A stretch of 64,000 bases of DNA, taken from Aristolochia californica. Lineage: Eukaryota > Streptophyta > Magnoliopsida > Piperales > Aristolochiaceae. The stretch lies in NCBI GenBank assembly GCA_029961685.1, contig JARWKL010000008.1, positions 32,861,619 to 32,925,618 on the forward strand. Direction: 5' to 3'. The translations under genes and the position numbers were made by a program. Below the pieces are notes generated by a model. It was given only the letters and a program-made list of their open reading frames with translations. It ran no database searches and was not told where the DNA came from. Within the stretch, counting starts at the first letter, position 1; the number at the start of each line of letters is the position of its first letter. Positions 63,901 to 64,000 of the stretch are shown in pieces.

Positions 63901-64000
63901 GGCAAAAAGTGGGTTGTTCGGCTTTAGTCGACACGTTAACTTCAGAATTCAACTTTTTCTACTCCTTGAAACTTTTAGAACATTTGGTCATTAGCATCTT
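58000..64000. repeat. Dimer-periodic section of array B (about 1.35 kb)
   Basis: Variants recur every second unit. GTCGACACGTTAACTTGAGA followed by GTT occurs at 58,522, 59,873 and 61,232. CAATCTTCGT with TATCACTGTGTTGAC occurs at 59,698 and 61,056. AGGGTTGTAAACTCTATTAG-type (58,977; 60,325; 62,342; 63,703) alternates with AAGGATTG-type. ATTGCCATTACACATCAC / ATTGCCAATACACATCAC occurs at 61,780 and 63,144. The dimer frame is imperfect, being shifted by the damaged unit at 61,425. Confidence 0.78.

Larger units (their letters stand above)
10011..64000. repeat. Satellite array B, about 680-bp monomer related to A
   Basis: Continuous tandem array in the same orientation as array A, with about 78 units marked by GGGTAACAAAACTTTGG. 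Spacings cluster at 674-681 bp. The unit is collinear with A but contains a segment of about 192 bp between AAGGAT and AGGCAAAAAGTGGG, and several smaller additions: GTGCGTGAAAAAATTTTCTT before CACTTAC (about 13 bp), a reworked GTGTGATCTATTTGCC (about 9 bp), CATAAACTCT (about 9 bp) and GTGAAAACTCAAGTTTGG in place of GTGAGTTTTGG (7 bp). B also gains GTTAAC and GAATTC sites in nearly every unit (CACGTTAACTTGAGAATTC). There is no interrupting gene or transposon over about 54 kb. The array runs off the right edge inside a unit. Confidence 0.97.
53270..64000. repeat. Array B monomers, section 5
   Basis: Unit starts: 53270, 54011, 54649, 55320, 55999, 56679, 57358, 58036, 58716, 59393, 60069, 60747, 61425, 62084, 62762, 63442. 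The last unit is cut by the window edge. Unusual spacings are 741 (53270, rearranged), 638 (54011, about 42 bp lost near 54,255 where CCAAAACAATATTTGTATAT replaces the T-run) and 659 (61425, about 45 bp lost near 61,664 at AATTCCCCCTCTTTTAG, partly offset by a small GGGCTATTGGGGTAT duplication near 61,880). Confidence 0.92.

Noticed and set aside
1..64000. CRISPR array
   Set aside because: Repeats are long (455-680 bp), contiguous and without unique spacers of fixed length; the style is eukaryotic satellite.
1..64000. Telomeric or interstitial telomere repeat from the TTAGGGG motif
   Set aside because: TATTAGGGGTTG occurs about once per monomer and is never in tandem.
1..64000. CENP-B box
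   Set aside because: No sequence fitting the NTTCGNNNNANNCGGGN pattern was noticed in the consensus of either unit. A full scan of all monomers was not possible by eye.
1..64000. LTR retrotransposon tandem array
   Set aside because: No primer-binding site, polypurine tract plus LTR pair or pol-like protein was seen, and unit length is far too short for an element with coding regions.

Overview
The whole 64 kb window is tandemly repeated satellite DNA. I found no protein-coding gene, tRNA, rRNA, CRISPR array or recognisable transposon. The sequence is A+T-rich (roughly 70% by eye) and every stretch longer than a few tens of bases can be placed on one of two related monomers. The many short open frames are the same few frames of the repeat recurring, with different breaks, in successive monomers. 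This points to constitutive heterochromatin (centromeric, pericentromeric or subtelomeric) of a eukaryote. A flowering plant is my best guess, but this is inference from array style; I do not recognise the family by name.

Layout. Positions 1 to about 10,010 hold array A: monomers of about 453-455 bp, with a subtype of about 463-466 bp, in head-to-tail order and one orientation. Positions about 10,011 to 64,000 hold array B: monomers of about 675-681 bp, in the same orientation and clearly homologous to A. B differs from A mainly by one extra segment of about 192 bp (first copy 10,247-10,438), plus smaller changes of about 7-13 bp spread over the unit. The change from A to B is abrupt and falls inside one hybrid monomer (9,980-10,657). 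A second copy of that hybrid lies at 14,068, inside array B.

Fine structure. Both arrays are mosaics of higher-order repeats. Blocks of 1 to 7 or more monomers share private variants with blocks a fixed distance away. Examples are a 6-monomer period (2.72 kb) in A; 4-monomer copies at 11.7/14.4 kb and 38.6/41.3 kb; a 7-monomer copy (4.73 kb) at 27.6-30.9 / 32.3-36 kb; and dimer periodicity (about 1.35 kb) at 21.1-25.2 kb and 58-64 kb. A few monomers are truncated, and one unit near 53.84-53.90 kb carries non-satellite filler and a partial internal duplication.

What the DNA may do. Array B monomers carry a perfect 9-bp dyad (AACATGTTT ... AAACATGTT), imperfect in A, as well as a TATATAT tract and a G-rich purine tract in the B-specific segment. 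Any role in chromatin, transcription or kinetochore binding is inference. The most useful observations are the A/B relationship and junction, the subfamily haplotypes that expose unequal exchange or conversion, and the anomalous 53.8 kb unit.
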